From Bacteroidota bacterium (GTDB lineage Bacteria > Bacteroidota > Bacteroidia > Flavobacteriales > Flavobacteriaceae), in assembly GCA_029557895.1 (NCBI GenBank), contig JAKQHT010000023.1, positions 1 through 64,000 of the forward strand: a DNA stretch of 64,000 bases, read 5' to 3'. The notes under the pieces were generated by a model. The model was not told where the DNA came from and searched no databases. It saw only the letters and a list, made by a program, of their open reading frames with translations. Below, in pieces: positions 19,215-28,161 of the stretch (the stretch's first letter is position 1; each line of letters begins with the position of its first letter). The position numbers and the translations under genes are program-made.

Positions 19215-20177
19215 ATGTCCCATAAGATACTCATCATCGGTGCCTGTGGCCAAATCGGTTCAGAGCTTACCTATAAATTGCGCAACCTATACGGCAAAGA
19301 CAATGTCGTGGCCAGCGATATAGGCTACAACAATCTTGAAGTGGTCAACTCCGGTATTTTCGAGATTGTCGATGCCCAAGATTATGCATCGGTATTGACC
19401 TGTGTGGAAAAACACAAAATAGACACCATATATCTTATGGCGGCCATGCTCAGTGCAACCGGTGAAAAATACCCCATGAAAGCTTGGCACCTCAACATGG
19501 ACTCACTTTTTCACGTACTCAATCTTGCCAAGGCAAAATACGTCAAGAAAGTGTTCTGGCCGTCGAGCATTGCGGTTTTTGGCCCTACAACACCCAAAGA
19601 AAACACCCCGCAGCATACCGTTATGGAGCCATCTACCGTGTATGGCATTACAAAACAGGTCGGCGAGCGTTGGTGCGAATATTATTTTGAAAAATACGGG
19701 GTCGATGTGCGAAGTATTCGCTATCCAGGCATCATAAGCTGGAAAACATTGCCCGGCGGCGGTACCACTGATTATGCCGTGGAAATATACCACAAGGCCA
19801 TAACCGATGGAACCTATGAAAGTTTTTTATCTGAAAACACCGAACTCCCGATGATGTTCATGGACGATGCTATCGATGCCACCCTGCAGCTTATGGACGC
19901 TCCGGCCGAAAACATCACGATACGGTCTTCTTATAACCTTGGTGCCATGAGCTTTACACCAAAAGAGATTGCACAAACAATTGAAAAACATATTCCCGGT
20001 TTTAACATTACCTACAATCCGGATTACAGGCAAAACATTGCCGATAGTTGGCCAAAATCGATAGATGACTCCTGTGCCAGAAACGATTGGGGCTGGCGGC
20101 ACCGCTTTGACCTCGATAAAATGAGCGCAGAAATGATTTTGCAACTCCAAAAAAAATACGCTTCCGAAAAAAAATAA
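19215..20177 (+). CDS. tdh: L-threonine 3-dehydrogenase, GalE-like short-chain type
   Basis: The 320-residue protein is an extended short-chain dehydrogenase. The NAD-binding motif is GACGQIG (residues 9-15) and the catalytic pair is Tyr143/Lys147 in STVYGITKQVGE. PGIISWKTLPGGGTTDYA and YRQNIADSWPKSIDDSCARN are the hallmarks of the GalE-like threonine dehydrogenases known from Flavobacterium frigidimaris. It would oxidise L-threonine to 2-amino-3-ketobutyrate, which a ligase (not in this window) turns into glycine and acetyl-CoA. It is monocistronic in appearance, with its own promoter. Confidence 0.88.
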   Translation: MSHKILIIGACGQIGSELTYKLRNLYGKDNVVASDIGYNNLEVVNSGIFEIVDAQDYASVLTCVEKHKIDTIYLMAAMLSATGEKYPMKAWHLNMDSLFHVLNLAKAKYVKKVFWPSSIAVFGPTTPKENTPQHTVMEPSTVYGITKQVGERWCEYYFEKYGVDVRSIRYPGIISWKTLPGGGTTDYAVEIYHKAITDGTYESFLSENTELPMMFMDDAIDATLQLMDAPAENITIRSSYNLGAMSFTPKEIAQTIEKHIPGFNITYNPDYRQNIADSWPKSIDDSCARNDWGWRHRFDLDKMSAEMILQLQKKYASEKK

Positions 20178-20248
20178 TCGTGCTGTGAAGATGACATTTT
20201 GAAATTTTAGAGATGTAGCCATAAAGGGTACAACTTAAAAATAGTAAA

Positions 20249-21874
20249 ATGAATTCACGGATAACACCAATTATTGTTGCAGCCATAGGCGCAATCCTTT
20301 TGGCAGCCAGCTTTGTTTTTAAAGGCAATGCCTCTGGTGATGACATCAATGTCGTCATCGAAAAAGCCGATTTTATCATGCCCGCAGCACATCGGGTTTA
20401 TGCCAATCCACAAGCTTTGGACGGAAAATATTACCTCTTCAAGGCAAAAATAAAGAACAACACAAACCATTCGCTTGAAGACGTTAGGGTACGGTACCGG
20501 ATCCCGGGATATATAGACTGGACCGAACTGACCGTTTCTGGACAAATGTTTCCGGGACAAACCTTGGTAGTGCCGTGCTATCCAAAATTTGACGATAAAA
20601 TTACCGAAAAAAGCACCGAATCCATTGAAAAAGCGGAAGTAGAAGTGTCCTGGGACGGTGCTTCCAAAGATGATATTGTAGAGGAAGAATTTTCCTTTAA
20701 GTTTACCAACCGCAACGAATATGTATATACAGGTATAAAAAAGGAGGAAATCAGCACATGGTCTGACATGTTCGACAACAATGCTTTGATTGCCTGTTTT
20801 GTAACCCCGAACGACCCTATAGTCAAATACTACACGCAAAACCTCCAAGAAAAATTGCTTAAAGGCGAAGCGGCCTCAGTGACCAACAAACCCGAAGACG
20901 GCGTGCGCTTTCTTGCTGGTATTTATGAGGGCACACGCGCATCTCACATGGTATATAGCGGCACCAAAGGCATCCCACAATCCACCGAAGATGTGCAATC
21001 TATCGTACAACAAATCCGTTTGCCAAGGGAAGTCATTACCGGGAATACAGGACTTTGCATCGAACTTAGTTGCCTTTATGCCAGCGTGCTTTCGGCTGCG
21101 GGTATCGATCCAATCATCTATATGGTGCCGGGCCATGCCTATCCGGGGTTCAAAATGAACGGTCAATATTATGCCATAGAGGCCACTGGGATTAACGGTG
21201 AGGGACTTGGCGGCATCATGGGCGCAGAAGAAGCCTTTAAAAAAGGACAAGAACAGCTCGAAACGTTTTTTAAACAGGCTCAAATGGGAGACCCTCGCTA
21301 TACTTTGGTGGACATCCATGCCGTTAATCAGCAGGGCGTTACCTCCATGGATTTAAAAGACGACCAGTTTTTGAGAGGAAAAGTTGACCAAATCGTTGCT
21401 TCGTGGTCTGGAGGAGCTCCCGTACAGGACAATAACAAGCCATCAAACCAAGGCGGCAGCAATAGAGTTTATACCCCCGACAACAATTTGCGAACAAGTT
21501 CACTTTCGTTTTCCATCCCAAGCGGTTGGCAAACCCATATGAAACCAGTGCCTCAAATGCCAATATTGACGGCGCAAGTAACCAGCCCTGACCAGTTGAC
21601 CACGGTTTCCATATACGACATACCCGCGGGGAATGTGCAACAAGCGCTCAACACCATCGAACAATATTTTGGAAATTTTGGAATGAGCATGCAATACCAG
21701 ATCAACGGAAATACCGTTGTGGGACTGACTTATTCAAACGCGGGAACTTTCAATTGGATGGGCAAAGCGCTCAACAAAAGTGGCGGTATCAGATTGGTTG
21801 CCGTCGGTTCGCCTGATTACGCTTTTGGGCAAAAATCAAATGAGATAAACACAATTTATAACAGTATCAGATAA
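20249..21874 (+). CDS. Membrane-anchored transglutaminase-like cysteine-protease-fold protein
   Basis: An N-terminal membrane helix (ITPIIVAAIGAILLAASFVF) is followed by a beta-rich domain (about 40-165) and a transglutaminase-like core. The catalytic set is Cys270 (NTGLCIELSCLYASVL), His296 (VPGHAYPGF), and an acidic residue at 311 (YYAIEATG). A C-terminal domain (about 410-541) has the look of a separate beta-barrel or cystatin-like fold. Proteins of this type act as proteases, amidases or cross-linkers, and the substrate here is unknown. Its stop codon overlaps the ATG of the next gene (TAATG), so the two are translationally coupled and probably work together. Confidence 0.75.
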   Translation: MNSRITPIIVAAIGAILLAASFVFKGNASGDDINVVIEKADFIMPAAHRVYANPQALDGKYYLFKAKIKNNTNHSLEDVRVRYRIPGYIDWTELTVSGQMFPGQTLVVPCYPKFDDKITEKSTESIEKAEVEVSWDGASKDDIVEEEFSFKFTNRNEYVYTGIKKEEISTWSDMFDNNALIACFVTPNDPIVKYYTQNLQEKLLKGEAASVTNKPEDGVRFLAGIYEGTRASHMVYSGTKGIPQSTEDVQSIVQQIRLPREVITGNTGLCIELSCLYASVLSAAGIDPIIYMVPGHAYPGFKMNGQYYAIEATGINGEGLGGIMGAEEAFKKGQEQLETFFKQAQMGDPRYTLVDIHAVNQQGVTSMDLKDDQFLRGKVDQIVASWSGGAPVQDNNKPSNQGGSNRVYTPDNNLRTSSLSFSIPSGWQTHMKPVPQMPILTAQVTSPDQLTTVSIYDIPAGNVQQALNTIEQYFGNFGMSMQYQINGNTVVGLTYSNAGTFNWMGKALNKSGGIRLVAVGSPDYAFGQKSNEINTIYNSIR

Positions 21875-22494
21875 TGAAAACCTTAAACAACCTATTAGCA
21901 ATTTGTACATTGCTCTTGGCCTCAATCGGATATGGCCAGATACAACAAAAAATCGATATGAAAATCGATGCTGTGGGCGATGCAAAAATTACCATTTCGA
22001 TGACCATGAACGGCCAGCAATGGCAGACTTGGCTCCAATCTGTCGGTAACAATCCCGCAGCACTGAAGCGCGACATCGAGCGCTCGATGCCCGCATATTT
22101 TCTTGATGACTTTAAGCTCGACAAGAATGATATGGAGCGTAGTTTTACCCTGTCAATGAATGCTTATGGCGTTTGTAAAGTTGACAAAAGAGGCAACTGG
22201 ATCATTGACACCGACCAAAAAAATGCTAACCTCACCGAGCTTACAAGCCATAAATATATGCTGGTAAGCAGCCCTCCAGAACTCGGTGGAACCATTCAGC
22301 AGACCTATACGATTGAGTTCCCGGATGAGGCCAAAGACATCAAAGTGGACAAAGATGCCTTCGGAAAATCGGTGTTCAAGTTCAAGATGAACAATTCAAC
22401 AGCGGATTTCAACATGTTGCGCTGGGCAGGAGCTTTGCTGCTCATCGTTGGCGGAGCGTGGTTTACAAAAAATATGCTTCAAAAAAGTAGTTAA
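21874..22494 (+). CDS. Secreted C-terminally anchored protein, partner of the transglutaminase-like protein
   Basis: The 206-residue protein has a signal peptide (MKTLNNLLAICTLLLASIGYG), a central domain of alternating strands (KIDMKIDAVGDAKITISM), and a C-terminal membrane helix (RWAGALLLIVGGAWFTKNML). It is therefore held in the inner membrane with its body in the periplasm. I do not recognise the family. It begins one base into the previous stop codon, which argues for a shared complex with the transglutaminase-like protein. Confidence 0.65.
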   Translation: MKTLNNLLAICTLLLASIGYGQIQQKIDMKIDAVGDAKITISMTMNGQQWQTWLQSVGNNPAALKRDIERSMPAYFLDDFKLDKNDMERSFTLSMNAYGVCKVDKRGNWIIDTDQKNANLTELTSHKYMLVSSPPELGGTIQQTYTIEFPDEAKDIKVDKDAFGKSVFKFKMNNSTADFNMLRWAGALLLIVGGAWFTKNMLQKSS

Positions 22495-22527
22495 TCGTAA
22501 AAATGCTCTGTTTGACAGGATGAGTGC

Positions 22528-22557
22528 TTGTTAAGATATGAATTAATTGTATATTTC
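22528..22557 (+). promoter_or_regulatory. Likely promoter of the sigma/anti-sigma/CHAT operon
   Basis: TTG at 22528 is followed after 19 bp by TATATTTC, one base off TAnnTTTG. The transcription start would fall near 22562, just before the chosen sigma-factor ATG at 22578, separating this operon from the transglutaminase pair. Confidence 0.4.
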
Positions 22558-22577
22558 TCGTGTTTTTGCAAAAACAC

Positions 22578-23156
22578 ATGAAACTAACCTCTACAATTGA
22601 TTCGCAAACACAATTGGTCAACGCCATAAAAAGCAACGACCCGACAGCCTTGAGGACCCTATATACATCAAGTTTTTATAAGGTTGAATCTTTAGTGCTG
22701 AAAAACAAAGGCAGCAAAGAACACGCCAAGGACATTTATCAAGAAGCATTTATCAGTGTTTGGACCAATATCAAAAATGATGCGTTCGTCCCACAGAATG
22801 AAAATGCTTTACAAGGTTATCTTTATCAAATAGCCAGAAACAAATGGATGGATGTTTTGCGATCCGGCCATTTTAAAAAAACAAAATCAGTCCCCATGGA
22901 AAAAGCATTTCAAGATAAAATTGAGGACGATATCCAAGGCCAGGAAGCCATATTTGCCGAAAAAATGAAACTGGCAATGGGTGCTTTCAAAAACTTGGGC
23001 AATCCCTGCAAGGAGCTTCTCACAAAATTTTATTTTGAAAAACAATCTCTGCGGGACATTGCAGACGTATTACAAATAGAAGAGAACACCGCACGAAACA
23101 AGAAGTACCGATGTATGGAAAAGCTTCGCGAACTGGTGTTGGTACAAAAATCATAA
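22578..23156 (+). CDS. ECF-type RNA polymerase sigma factor
   Basis: The 192-residue protein has sigma region 2 (HAKDIYQEAFISVWTNIKND, about 55-75, then GYLYQIARNKWMDVLR) and region 4 (LRDIADVLQIEENTARNKKY then RCMEKLREL). It lacks regions 1 and 3, as ECF factors do. I chose the ATG at 22578 because the longer start lies before the predicted transcription start. The next gene, 3 bp downstream, encodes a membrane protein that probably holds it inactive. The regulon is unknown; self-activation of this operon is the obvious first guess. Confidence 0.88.
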   Translation: MKLTSTIDSQTQLVNAIKSNDPTALRTLYTSSFYKVESLVLKNKGSKEHAKDIYQEAFISVWTNIKNDAFVPQNENALQGYLYQIARNKWMDVLRSGHFKKTKSVPMEKAFQDKIEDDIQGQEAIFAEKMKLAMGAFKNLGNPCKELLTKFYFEKQSLRDIADVLQIEENTARNKKYRCMEKLRELVLVQKS

Positions 23157-23159
23157 AAA

Positions 23160-23897
23160 TTGAATATTAATAGCAACATATCACAAGAACTCCTCGAAAC
23201 CATTGAGCATTATTACAACGGCACGATGGACGCGGAAACACTCAAGACATTTGAAGAACGACTGGCCAGTGACGCACAGTTCGAGCAGTTGGTAGAAGAC
23301 GTGCATTCCCTTTTTGAAGGCATTGAACGACAAGCGCTCAAAGAAAAACTCGATGAATTCCATCAAGAACTGGAAAAACGAAATGCTATTGTACCCGGCG
23401 ATGGAAAAGTGCGATTTCTGTATTACAAGAAAATTGCTGTTGCGGCAGTTTTGGTAATTGCTCTTGGCAGCCTGTGGTTCTTTACCGGTTCGGCCAATGA
23501 ACGATTGTACAACAACCATTTTAGCCCCGATCCGGGATTGCCGACCACTATGGGCGGTTCGGAAAACTTTGCTTTTTTTGACGCCATGGTCGATTACAAG
23601 CAGAAAAATTACGACACCGCTATAGACAAATGGCTTGTGTTACATAAAAAAAACCCACAGAACGACACCATCAATTATTTTTTGGGTTCGGCCTATCTTG
23701 CCAAAGGTAACGGCAAACAAGCGGCAACCTACCTTCAAAAAACGGTAGAACAGCCCGAAAGCACTTTTAAAAGTGATGCCCATTATTATTTAGGATTGCT
23801 GAATCTTAAGGAAGGAAACGTGGATGAGGCCAAGAAAAATCTACAACAGAGCCATCATGAGAACGCTGTGACCGTTTTGGACAAGTTAAAAGATTGA
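23160..23897 (+). CDS. Membrane anti-sigma-like protein with C-terminal TPRs
   Basis: The 245-residue protein has an N-terminal cytoplasmic segment (ETIEHYYNGTMDAETLKTFE then ERLASDAQF) like the zinc-free anti-sigma factors of Bacteroidota. One membrane helix (KIAVAAVLVIALGSLWFF, about 91-108) follows, and then an extracytoplasmic part with TPR motifs (YDTAIDKWLVLHKKNPQN, AKGNGKQAATYLQKTVEQ). The start is a TTG directly behind a stop codon. The next in-frame ATG would cut off the conserved N-terminus, so the TTG is almost certainly used. It should sequester the sigma factor encoded upstream and sense a signal through the TPRs. Confidence 0.75.
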   Translation: MNINSNISQELLETIEHYYNGTMDAETLKTFEERLASDAQFEQLVEDVHSLFEGIERQALKEKLDEFHQELEKRNAIVPGDGKVRFLYYKKIAVAAVLVIALGSLWFFTGSANERLYNNHFSPDPGLPTTMGGSENFAFFDAMVDYKQKNYDTAIDKWLVLHKKNPQNDTINYFLGSAYLAKGNGKQAATYLQKTVEQPESTFKSDAHYYLGLLNLKEGNVDEAKKNLQQSHHENAVTVLDKLKD

Positions 23898-23904
23898 CCC
23901 AATA

Positions 23905-26900
23905 ATGATGGACAAATTAAATTGCCATACCCTACTTTTTTTAATGTGTTTATCCATTGTAAATGTTGTGTTTGGGCAAGACAAAATAACACATCCCGGC
24001 ACCAAAACACTTGATAGGCTCATTTCAGAAAACAAACTCACACAAGCCAAAAAAGTCCTCGACAGTACCGTAGCCAAACTATCGTCAAGCCAATCCTATT
24101 ATTATCTGACAGACTATATTTATTACTCCGGGAAAATCAACCAAGAACTTTTTGGTACCGGCAAAGGGACAGAAGCTGCCGTTGCTTTGATTAAACAGAT
24201 TGCCGCAAGCACCGATTCGGTAAAGGTAAATAGACAAGCACATATAGAAATGGCCGGCTATTGGGAGCTTATCGGAAACTCCCAGAAAGCCTATGAATCC
24301 AATCAAGAAGCCCTTTATTGGACTTCTAAATGGGGCGGTGCCACACCTGAACATTTCGGATTTGTGGAAAGCAACCTTGGAACATTGGCAAACAGAAAAG
24401 GTGATATTGCCAATGGGCTCAATCATCAGCGCAAAGCCTTAAAATATTATGAGTCCTACCCAAGCACAGATAAGAAGAACCTGTACATATTGTACAATTC
24501 CATAGGTGGCTCCATGTGGCATATTTCAAAAATAGACAGTGCGCTCTACTTCTATGAAAAGGCAGAGAAAACACTCAAACTGCTCAAGCCAGATCCGATA
24601 AACCTCTATTACAGGCCCGCACACCTAAAAAACAATATTGCCGGGATTTATTCCAGTCAGGGCAATACGGACAAGGCACTTGAAACCATGAGATCAACCA
24701 TTAACCTTCTCACAAAATTCATTGCCTCGGATAGTGTTCCAAATTCGAAAAAAGAATCGGCACAGGAATTTCTTTTTCAGGCTATTGAAAATTATGGGGG
24801 CATTTATAAAGAAATGGGCGATTATGGCAAGGCCAAAGATCTCTTGGAATACGCATATCAGCAAAAGCAACGTTATTTCGATAAGGACAATCCGGAGCTG
24901 TTCAAGGCCAAGATCTTACTGGGACAAATTTATCTGGCTTTAAAAGATTACATTTTGGCAGAAAAATTTTTGGACGACGGACTTGCCCATATCGATAATA
25001 CCGACGGCGGAAACGCCTATTGGGCGGGCGATGCCCATTTTGCCAAAGCGACCATCAACGAAGACTTGGGCAACATTACCATTGCAGAAGAAGAATACCA
25101 AAAAGCCGAAGCACTCTATGAAGGCGCTTTACAGGGTGCTTACGATGCCATCTACCTCGATTTCATCTTTAAAGCCACACACTTTTACGCCAATAACAAC
25201 CATAAGGACAAGGCCATCTTAATGGCTCACAAAGCCTATGACTATATTGTGGCCAATCAAGGTTCGACCACATCATTTGAAATACAACAAGCCCTGAACC
25301 TTGGCGAAATTTACTACATCCTTGGCGATTACAAACAAGCCCTGGAAAAAAGCCATTCCACATTGGAGCTTCTAAAAAAAACACTGCCTACACAAAGCAT
25401 GGTGCCAGATTCGGCACAATATGCACGCTATAAACCAGAGGTCATATTGCTTAAATCAAAGTCGGCATATAAGCTCGCCGGCCAAAAAGATATGGCATTC
25501 CTCAAAAAGGAATTTGCCGAACTCAAGCAAGCCATTGCCATTCTTGAAAATCGAAAAACCGTTTTGGGCGACGAGAGCAACACTTCGCTAATGATTCAAA
25601 ACAATGCCGAACTGTTTGAGTTCGCTAAACAACTGGCGCTCGATCTATACCTTACTTCTAAAGACAAAAACTATCTCCAAGAAGTGTTAAGCCTGCATGA
25701 ATCCATTCTGTACAATAGAATCCGTAGCCGACTCAACTCAAAAGAGTCCATTGCCTATATCGATATGCCAGAAAAGATCATGCTAAAAGAAGCTGTCCTG
25801 AAAAAAAACCTAAAACAGGCCTTGGGAAATAACGATGGCATAGATGCGTTCTTCAAGGCCAAATCGGATTGGGACTCCTATCTGGAAATGCTAAAAAAGG
25901 ATTACCCAAAATATTATAAGCTCCGTTTTGCATCCATTACAAAATCCCTAAATAACAGTATTGAAAACATCCCGGAAAATACCACCGTGATCCGATATGC
26001 TTTTGTGGGCAACCAATTGTACGCCTTTGTGGTTTCAAGCTCCGAAACACAATTGTTTGAACTCGACCAATCACACTTGAAAGAACGTATCACAAGACTT
26101 TTGGACGAAAAGCAACTCTTTCATAATGATTTTGAATTGCTCAAAAATCTATATGACGCTTTGTGGCGCCCTTTTGAAAATACCTTAAAGACAGAACACG
26201 TTGTGATTGTTCCCGACAGAGAACTCTTTAATCTCAACTTTGAAATGCTTACACCATCAACTGTTGGGACATATAGAGAACTGGCATCAAACAGTTTGCT
26301 TTCAAAATATATCATTTCGTACAATTATAGCCTTTTCTTGATAGATAAAGGCAGTAAAACGGTTGGTATTAAAGACAATTTTGTGGCTTTTGTGCCGGAA
26401 TTTAACCAGCAGATGAAAAAAAATTACCAAATAGCCATTAAAGACTCTTTGGATCTTGACAGGGCCTATATGACTCTGTTACCACAACCGTTCACTAAAA
26501 AATTGGCTAAAATCTCGAAGCGGCTTTTTAAGGGCGAATCGTTCCTGAACGAAAAATCTACAGAGCACATTTTTAAAAATTCGGCCCGCGAGCATAAAAT
26601 TATCCATATCGGCACCCATGCCGAATCCAATAATGTATCCCCGGAATTGTCGCGACTGGTGTTTGCAAAATCAACAGACTCTCTGGAAAATGAAGACGGT
26701 TATCTTTACACCTATGAAATTTACAACACCAACCTGTCTTCCAATCTTGCCATCCTTACAGCCTGCGAAACGGGAAAACCAACCTATCAGGCTGGCGAAG
26801 GGATGATTTCTTTGGCACATGCTTTTAATTATGCGGGGAGCGAAAGTATCCTGACAAGTCTTTGGAAGATCGACGAGCAGTCCAGTGCCAAAATCGTGGA

Positions 26901-27144
26901 ACAGTTCTATAAGCACATAAAAAAAGGATGGGCCAAAGACAAGGCGCTGCAACAGGCAAAACTCGACTATATTGCTTCGGCAGAAGGGCGCACCGTGCAT
27001 CCTCAATATTGGGCAGGGCTTGTCCTGATTGGCGACACAGCACCCATTGATCTGCAAACCACCGAACAATGGTTATATTGGGTTTTGGCCGGAATCGCCC
27101 TTTTGATTGCCTTTCTGTTTTTTAGATCCCGCAAGAAAGCATAA
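23905..27144 (+). CDS. Membrane TPR-CHAT protein (caspase-like protease candidate)
   Basis: The 1,079-residue protein has a signal peptide (MMDKLNCHTLLFLMCLSIVN with cleavage after VVFG) and about 550 residues of TPR-like repeats. A C-terminal CHAT domain (about 690-1040) follows, then a membrane helix (WVLAGIALLIAFLFF) and a short basic tail RSRKKA. The caspase-like dyad is visible: His905 in IHIGTHAES and Cys954 in AILTACETGKP. A LTSLWKIDEQSSAKIVEQFY block and HPQYWAGLVLIG follow, as in other CHAT proteins. Topology places TPRs and CHAT in the periplasm. It follows the anti-sigma gene by 7 bp, so it may cut or sense that protein, which is inference. Confidence 0.82.
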   Translation: MMDKLNCHTLLFLMCLSIVNVVFGQDKITHPGTKTLDRLISENKLTQAKKVLDSTVAKLSSSQSYYYLTDYIYYSGKINQELFGTGKGTEAAVALIKQIAASTDSVKVNRQAHIEMAGYWELIGNSQKAYESNQEALYWTSKWGGATPEHFGFVESNLGTLANRKGDIANGLNHQRKALKYYESYPSTDKKNLYILYNSIGGSMWHISKIDSALYFYEKAEKTLKLLKPDPINLYYRPAHLKNNIAGIYSSQGNTDKALETMRSTINLLTKFIASDSVPNSKKESAQEFLFQAIENYGGIYKEMGDYGKAKDLLEYAYQQKQRYFDKDNPELFKAKILLGQIYLALKDYILAEKFLDDGLAHIDNTDGGNAYWAGDAHFAKATINEDLGNITIAEEEYQKAEALYEGALQGAYDAIYLDFIFKATHFYANNNHKDKAILMAHKAYDYIVANQGSTTSFEIQQALNLGEIYYILGDYKQALEKSHSTLELLKKTLPTQSMVPDSAQYARYKPEVILLKSKSAYKLAGQKDMAFLKKEFAELKQAIAILENRKTVLGDESNTSLMIQNNAELFEFAKQLALDLYLTSKDKNYLQEVLSLHESILYNRIRSRLNSKESIAYIDMPEKIMLKEAVLKKNLKQALGNNDGIDAFFKAKSDWDSYLEMLKKDYPKYYKLRFASITKSLNNSIENIPENTTVIRYAFVGNQLYAFVVSSSETQLFELDQSHLKERITRLLDEKQLFHNDFELLKNLYDALWRPFENTLKTEHVVIVPDRELFNLNFEMLTPSTVGTYRELASNSLLSKYIISYNYSLFLIDKGSKTVGIKDNFVAFVPEFNQQMKKNYQIAIKDSLDLDRAYMTLLPQPFTKKLAKISKRLFKGESFLNEKSTEHIFKNSAREHKIIHIGTHAESNNVSPELSRLVFAKSTDSLENEDGYLYTYEIYNTNLSSNLAILTACETGKPTYQAGEGMISLAHAFNYAGSESILTSLWKIDEQSSAKIVEQFYKHIKKGWAKDKALQQAKLDYIASAEGRTVHPQYWAGLVLIGDTAPIDLQTTEQWLYWVLAGIALLIAFLFFRSRKKA

Positions 27145-27147
27145 AAA

Positions 27148-27176
27148 AAGAGGCTGCCTTTTAAAGACAACCTCTT
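27148..27176 (+). terminator. Imperfect terminator hairpin after the CHAT gene
   Basis: AAGAGG and CCTCTT pair at the base, with TG/CA and CTTT/AAAG continuing past two mismatches. It lies just after the CHAT stop. The T-run is weak, so it may be only a processing stem. Confidence 0.4.
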
Positions 27177-27335
27177 CGCAATAAACCACCTTAACTAAAA
27201 ATAATACCCCTTTTAATTGATTAATAGCGGTGTTTACTATCGATACATCGGAAATGTCTTGAAATGTCATCATCAAAAAATGGAAAACGTGTAAACAACC
27301 AGATTTTTTAGTACATTGAATAAAAAATCCCGTTT

Positions 27336-27881
27336 ATGTTTACGGTTCGTCCTGATAATACGCTTGTTGGCCATTGTGAAAAGTTGGTAAAGGCTTATGA
27401 TTTTGGAAAGCGGCATACTGCCAACGGTACCCAGGAGCAGCAGCTTACGGGCATGATTGGCCAATCTGTTGTGATGGACGGCTTCGGGCTGGGCTATGCA
27501 TCGGGATCCAACGGATTTGATGATGGCGTGGACTTGGTTTTCGAAGGTATAAAAATAGATGTAAAAACCATGGGGCGCAGCACGGATGTGCGCCGGAACT
27601 ATACTAACAATTTCCTGAAACTCCAAGACTATTTTGATACCGATGTTTATATTTTTTGCAGTTATCACAAGGTCAAAAAAGAAGTGACTGTATGTGGCTG
27701 GATATCAAAGCCGGATTTTGTTGCCAAACGCCGCTTTTACCCAAAAGGCAGCACGAGAAAACGCCTCGACGGCAGTACATTTGACACATTTTCCGATCTT
27801 TACGAAATAGACAATTGCCATTTGAACGATATCGAAAGTTTTGAAGATTTAAAACGGCAATTGCGTGCTTTTTGGAAATAG
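27336..27881 (+). CDS. Putative PD-(D/E)XK-fold nuclease, orphan
   Basis: I do not recognise the family of this 181-residue protein. The core reads Glu34 in a helix (GTQEQQLTGMIGQ), then DGVDLVF with Asp66, eight residues, and IKIDVKTMGR with Asp75 and Lys77. That is the D-(X)n-D-X-K pattern of PD-(D/E)XK nucleases. A strand (DVYIFCSYHK) and a KEVTVCGWISKPDF strand pair follow, as in restriction-endonuclease folds. The C-terminus is helical. It stands alone with no methylase or other defence gene beside it. The call rests on motif spacing only. Confidence 0.5.
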   Translation: MFTVRPDNTLVGHCEKLVKAYDFGKRHTANGTQEQQLTGMIGQSVVMDGFGLGYASGSNGFDDGVDLVFEGIKIDVKTMGRSTDVRRNYTNNFLKLQDYFDTDVYIFCSYHKVKKEVTVCGWISKPDFVAKRRFYPKGSTRKRLDGSTFDTFSDLYEIDNCHLNDIESFEDLKRQLRAFWK

Positions 27882-28074
27882 TGTTCCCCACTGAAAAATT
27901 AGACCATAAAAGCTGATTTACAATAGATCTAAATATTTATTGTGGCGCTTTAAATAATTTTCTAAAGCGACCTCGGTGTTTCTGTTTTTTATAATGTTCT
28001 TTTACTGGCTCATATTATTTCCATATTTGAATAGTAATGATTGTAATAAACCTCATCAAAATACAACCATATAC

Positions 28075-28129
28075 AAACAAAAAATCCCAACCATTTACGG
28101 CTGGGATTTTGCTCCCCCTGCTGGGCTCG
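28075..28129 (-). repeat. Direct repeat, left copy (tRNA-Asn 3' end plus terminator)
   Basis: These 55 bp are identical to 28461-28515. They carry the terminator stem and the 3' end of the tRNA-Asn gene. After the repeat comes a 20-bp palindrome, and then similarity to the tRNA resumes (AGCGACC...ATTAAC) up to the anticodon loop at about 28166. The copy is a broken tRNA-Asn 3' half. Confidence 0.85.
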
Positions 28130-28148
28130 TCCCGATAGCTATCGGGAC
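28129..28148. repeat. Perfect 20-bp palindrome interrupting the partial tRNA copy
   Basis: The sequence is its own reverse complement over all 20 bases: GTCCCGAT, AGCT, ATCGGGAC. It replaces a few bases of the T-arm region in the left tRNA copy and so looks inserted. Similar CCCGATAGCTATCGGG palindromes are, as far as I recall, scattered in flavobacterial intergenic DNA. Confidence 0.7.
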
Positions 28149-28161
28149 AGCGACCTTGGGA

